Of a DNA stretch of 64,000 nt, positions 62,086 to 64,000 are shown piece by piece (positions within the stretch are counted from its first letter, which is position 1; the number at the start of each line of letters is the position of its first letter). The DNA lies in NCBI GenBank assembly GCA_019635315.1, contig JAHBZT010000003.1, forward strand, positions 248,001 through 312,000, given 5' to 3'. Both the position numbers and the translations under genes were made by a program. Source of the DNA: Rubrivivax sp. GTDB lineage: Bacteria; Pseudomonadota; Gammaproteobacteria; Burkholderiales; Burkholderiaceae_C. Below the pieces are notes generated by a model that saw only the letters and a list, made by a program, of their open reading frames with translations, ran no database searches and was not told where the DNA came from.

Positions 62086-62619
62086 CTACAGCAGCGCCAG
62101 CCAGGTTTCCAGTTCGGCGGCCGTCGTCTCGCCGAGCTTGCGCTGCACGATGCGCCCGTCGCGGCCGAGCAGCACGGTGAAGGGCAGCGCGCCCTTCTCG
62201 TTGCCCAGCCGCCGGCTGAGGTCGCTGCCTTCGAACCCGGCCAGTGCGATCGGGTAGGCCACCGGCGTGCGGCGCAGGAATTCTCGCACGGGCGTCGGGC
62301 TGTCGACCGCGATGCCGACGACTTCGCCGCCGCGGGCTGCCAGCGCCGGCCGGAAGCGGTCGATCTCCGGCATCTCCTTGACGCAGGGCGGGCACCAGGT
62401 GGCCCAGAAGTTCACCAGCAGCGGCCGTCCGCGCAGCGAGGCCATCGCGAGCTCGCCGCCGCCCGGCTGTGCGAATCGCATCGACCACAGGCCGCCGGTG
62501 GCGTCGTCGAAGCGCCTCTCGGCGACCAGCCGCCAGCCCAGCCCGGCGCCGACGGCCAGGGCGCCGGCGGCGCCGAGTAGCCAGACGCGGCGCGACGAGC
62601 GGCCGGGCGCGACGCTCAC
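62086..62619 (-). CDS. TlpA-like thiol-disulfide oxidoreductase
   Basis: A 177-residue periplasmic thioredoxin-fold protein. An N-terminal anchor helix (VWLLGAAGALAVGAGLG) precedes the redox motif NFWATWCPPC near residue 70 and the LPFTVLLGRDG cis-proline region. TlpA/ResA proteins reduce periplasmic disulfides, often in cytochrome maturation. The GTG start overlaps the stop of the 24-codon ORF upstream as GTGA. Confidence 0.9.
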   Translation of the reverse strand: MSVAPGRSSRRVWLLGAAGALAVGAGLGWRLVAERRFDDATGGLWSMRFAQPGGGELAMASLRGRPLLVNFWATWCPPCVKEMPEIDRFRPALAARGGEVVGIAVDSPTPVREFLRRTPVAYPIALAGFEGSDLSRRLGNEKGALPFTVLLGRDGRIVQRKLGETTAAELETWLALL

Positions 62620-62690
62620 GGCAGCACCTTTCGCGCTGCGGCCGGCGCGGCGACGCGCAACGGTGTCCAGGGTGCGACCGGCCGGCTCAT
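62616..62690 (-). CDS. Possible 24-residue coupling ORF
   Basis: A 25-codon frame whose ATG overlaps the stop of the upstream hypothetical gene (ATGA) and whose stop overlaps the GTG start of the TlpA-like gene (GTGA). The predicted peptide is MSRPVAPWTPLRVAAPAAAR plus four residues, Arg/Pro/Ala-rich and with no known motif. Its value may be to carry ribosomes across the 66-base gap rather than to make a functional peptide. There is no independent support for expression. Confidence 0.35.
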   Translation of the reverse strand: MSRPVAPWTPLRVAAPAAARKVLP

Positions 62691-63274
62691 GCGGGCTCCT
62701 GCGCCATCAGCCGCTGCAGCGCCGCCAGGTCGCCGCGCCAGCTGCGGCCGCGTGCATCGGGCTTCAGCGCGCCGCGCTGCTCGTCCAGGTCGTGCAGCGA
62801 CAGGTGCACGGTCACCGCCTCGCCCAGGGTGCGGCTGAAGCTGGCCACCGTCAGCACGCTGGCCGGCTCGCCGCCGCCGGCGCGCGCGGCGGACGCGGTG
62901 TCGTAGTCCACGCCCTCGTTGATGAGCGCGATCTCCGGCGCCTTGGGGTCGTCGCAGTAGAGGTCGATGTGCAGCGCCGACTGGCGCGTCGCCGTGCCGC
63001 GCCAGGCCGCGCCGGCCAGGTGCGGGCGGAACTCGGCCAGGCGCTGCATCCACTGCAGCGCGACCTCGCGCAGCGCGCGCAGCTCGGCCGGCTGGGTGTC
63101 GGCGCAGAAGATCGCCAGGTGCTCGCGCACGGCGTCCTCGACCTGTTCGTTGCTCGGCAGCTCGGGCCGGCCGCCGAGGTCGCGCGCGGCGCGCCGCTTG
63201 GCGGCCGCATATTCCAGGCCCTGCTCGACGACCAGCGCCGCCGCGGCGGCAGCGATCTCCAGGGTACGGCTCAT
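62687..63274 (-). CDS. Conserved hypothetical protein
   Basis: A 195-residue soluble protein, mixed helix and strand, with the segments EQGLEYAAAKRRAARDLG, EALTVHLSLHDLDEQ-like acidic strand and ALHIDLYCDDPKAPEIALI. No signal peptide or membrane helix. I recognise it only as a betaproteobacterial protein of unknown function. The ATG at 63274 gives a compact start, and the longer in-frame extension enters mtgA. It lies between mtgA and the TlpA-like gene. Confidence 0.7.
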   Translation of the reverse strand: MSRTLEIAAAAAALVVEQGLEYAAAKRRAARDLGGRPELPSNEQVEDAVREHLAIFCADTQPAELRALREVALQWMQRLAEFRPHLAGAAWRGTATRQSALHIDLYCDDPKAPEIALINEGVDYDTASAARAGGGEPASVLTVASFSRTLGEAVTVHLSLHDLDEQRGALKPDARGRSWRGDLAALQRLMAQEPA

Positions 63275-63333
63275 GTCGTGATTGTCGGGCCTGGCACCGG
63301 CGGCCTGCTCGGCAAGGCCCTTCACGCCTGCGT

Positions 63334-64000
63334 TCAGGGCGGCAGCTCGACGTCGCCCATGCGCGCGACGATGGTCGCGGCGCGGTCCAGCACGTAGGCC
63401 GAGGCGGGGCGCTTCTCGAAGCGCTTGGGCGCCGGCAGCATCACCGCCAGCCGCGCCGCCTGCTGGGCGCCGAGCTGCGCCGCGTCGACGCGGAAATAGT
63501 GGCGTGCCGCGGCCTGGGCGCCGAACAGGCCCTCGCCCCACTCGACATGGTTGAGGTAGATCTCCAAGATGCGGCCCTTGTCCAGGAACAGCTCCAGCCA
63601 CAGCGTCAGCACCGCCTCCTGGGCCTTGCGCAGCACCGTGCGCTCGCCCGAGAGCAGCAGGTTCTTGGCCAGCTGCTGCGTGATCGTCGAGCCGCCGACC
63701 AGGCGCGCGCTGACCGGCCGCGGCGGCTGCCCCGGGCGCTGCGCGGCGCGCCGCTCGGCGCGCTCGACCGCACGCTGGTTGCGCTCCCAGGCCTTCTCCA
63801 CGGCCTCCCACTCGATGCCGCGGTGGCTGGTGAAACCGGCGTCCTCGCTGGCGATGACCGCACGCTCGAGCTGGCGCGAGATCTTCGCGCGCGGCTGCCA
63901 CTGCTGGCTCCACAGGATGCGGCCCTGCGTGGTCAGCAGCCGCCAGGCTTCGCTGCGCTGGAAGCTGGTCGATGCCGGGTCCACCACCGCCATCAACGCG
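63334..64000 (-). CDS. mtgA: Monofunctional peptidoglycan transglycosylase, partial (cut by window end)
   Basis: The visible 222 codons are the C-terminal part of a family 51 glycosyltransferase that polymerises lipid II. AVIASEDAGFTSHRGIEW holds the catalytic glutamate, GGSTITQQLAKNLLLSGERT and RKAQEAVLTLWLELFLDKGRILEIYLN follow in order. The N-terminal membrane anchor lies beyond position 64000; the frame stays open to the end, so no start can be called. Confidence 0.93.
   Translation of the reverse strand, partial: ALMAVVDPASTSFQRSEAWRLLTTQGRILWSQQWQPRAKISRQLERAVIASEDAGFTSHRGIEWEAVEKAWERNQRAVERAERRAAQRPGQPPRPVSARLVGGSTITQQLAKNLLLSGERTVLRKAQEAVLTLWLELFLDKGRILEIYLNHVEWGEGLFGAQAAARHYFRVDAAQLGAQQAARLAVMLPAPKRFEKRPASAYVLDRAATIVARMGDVELPP

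Overview
The window is very GC-rich, tightly packed DNA from a betaproteobacterium, most likely a Burkholderiales member near the Rubrivivax/Leptothrix/Aquincola group. The evidence is a DUF1631 protein next to secDF, the tlpA-aroQ-accB-accC-prmA-DUF3426-pfkB order, a class IIB fructose-bisphosphate aldolase near pgk and pyk, and translation that relies on ATGA/GTGA overlaps. No rRNA, tRNA, CRISPR array, insertion sequence or integrase was seen.

Positions 1-35140 form a large exopolysaccharide locus of the kind associated with exosortase A (PEP-CTERM systems). A rightward operon (2-11866) holds a methyltransferase fragment, a TIGR03087-like sugar transferase, an AlgD-type GDP-mannose 6-dehydrogenase, a transglutaminase/glycosyltransferase fusion, a second methyltransferase, a CapK/PaaK-like adenylate-forming enzyme, a TIGR03097-like O-glycosylation ligase, a polysaccharide deacetylase and a double FemAB/GNAT protein. 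A leftward set (20410-11882) holds a HAD-UbiA lipid-carrier glycosylation enzyme, a small EamA-like transporter, a GT-C membrane protein, a TPR protein, a Wzx-like flippase, an asparagine-synthase-like amidotransferase and a family 2 glycosyltransferase. Between 20941 and 26677 are three exported proteins: two Tat-type lipoproteins with long proline-rich linkers, and two proteins (one of them also one of those lipoproteins) with C-terminal domains like polysaccharide lyase family 14. A second leftward operon (31281-26855) carries an acyl carrier protein, 'exosortase A hydrolases' 2 and 1, a DegT-like enzyme and another FemAB/GNAT protein. Facing it are the acyl-CoA ligase (TIGR03098-like) and the PLP decarboxylase (TIGR03099-like), separated by an inserted MntA-HepT toxin-antitoxin pair. 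The exosortase, PEP-CTERM substrates and PrsK/PrsR regulators are not in view and probably lie to the left.

Positions 35141-64000 are housekeeping: yajC-secD-secF, DUF1631, smg, dprA, a LysM protein, def-fmt, two small exported proteins, azlCD, then central carbon genes (pgk, a malic enzyme, pyk, fba) with an ATP-binding regulator facing fba. A leftward block follows: mtgA (cut by the window end), a conserved hypothetical, a 24-codon mini-ORF, a TlpA-like thioredoxin, aroQ, accB, accC, prmA, a DUF3426 zinc-ribbon protein and a PfkB kinase.

Read together, the left half suggests a capsule or EPS rich in GDP-mannuronate-derived sugar. It would be built on a lipid carrier, exported by the flippase, ligated by the TIGR03097-like protein, modified by deacetylase, FemAB-like and ACP-dependent enzymes, and trimmed by PL14-like lipoproteins. 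The polymer chemistry and the job of the ACP/ligase/decarboxylase/hydrolase module are inference; that module is the least understood and most interesting part.
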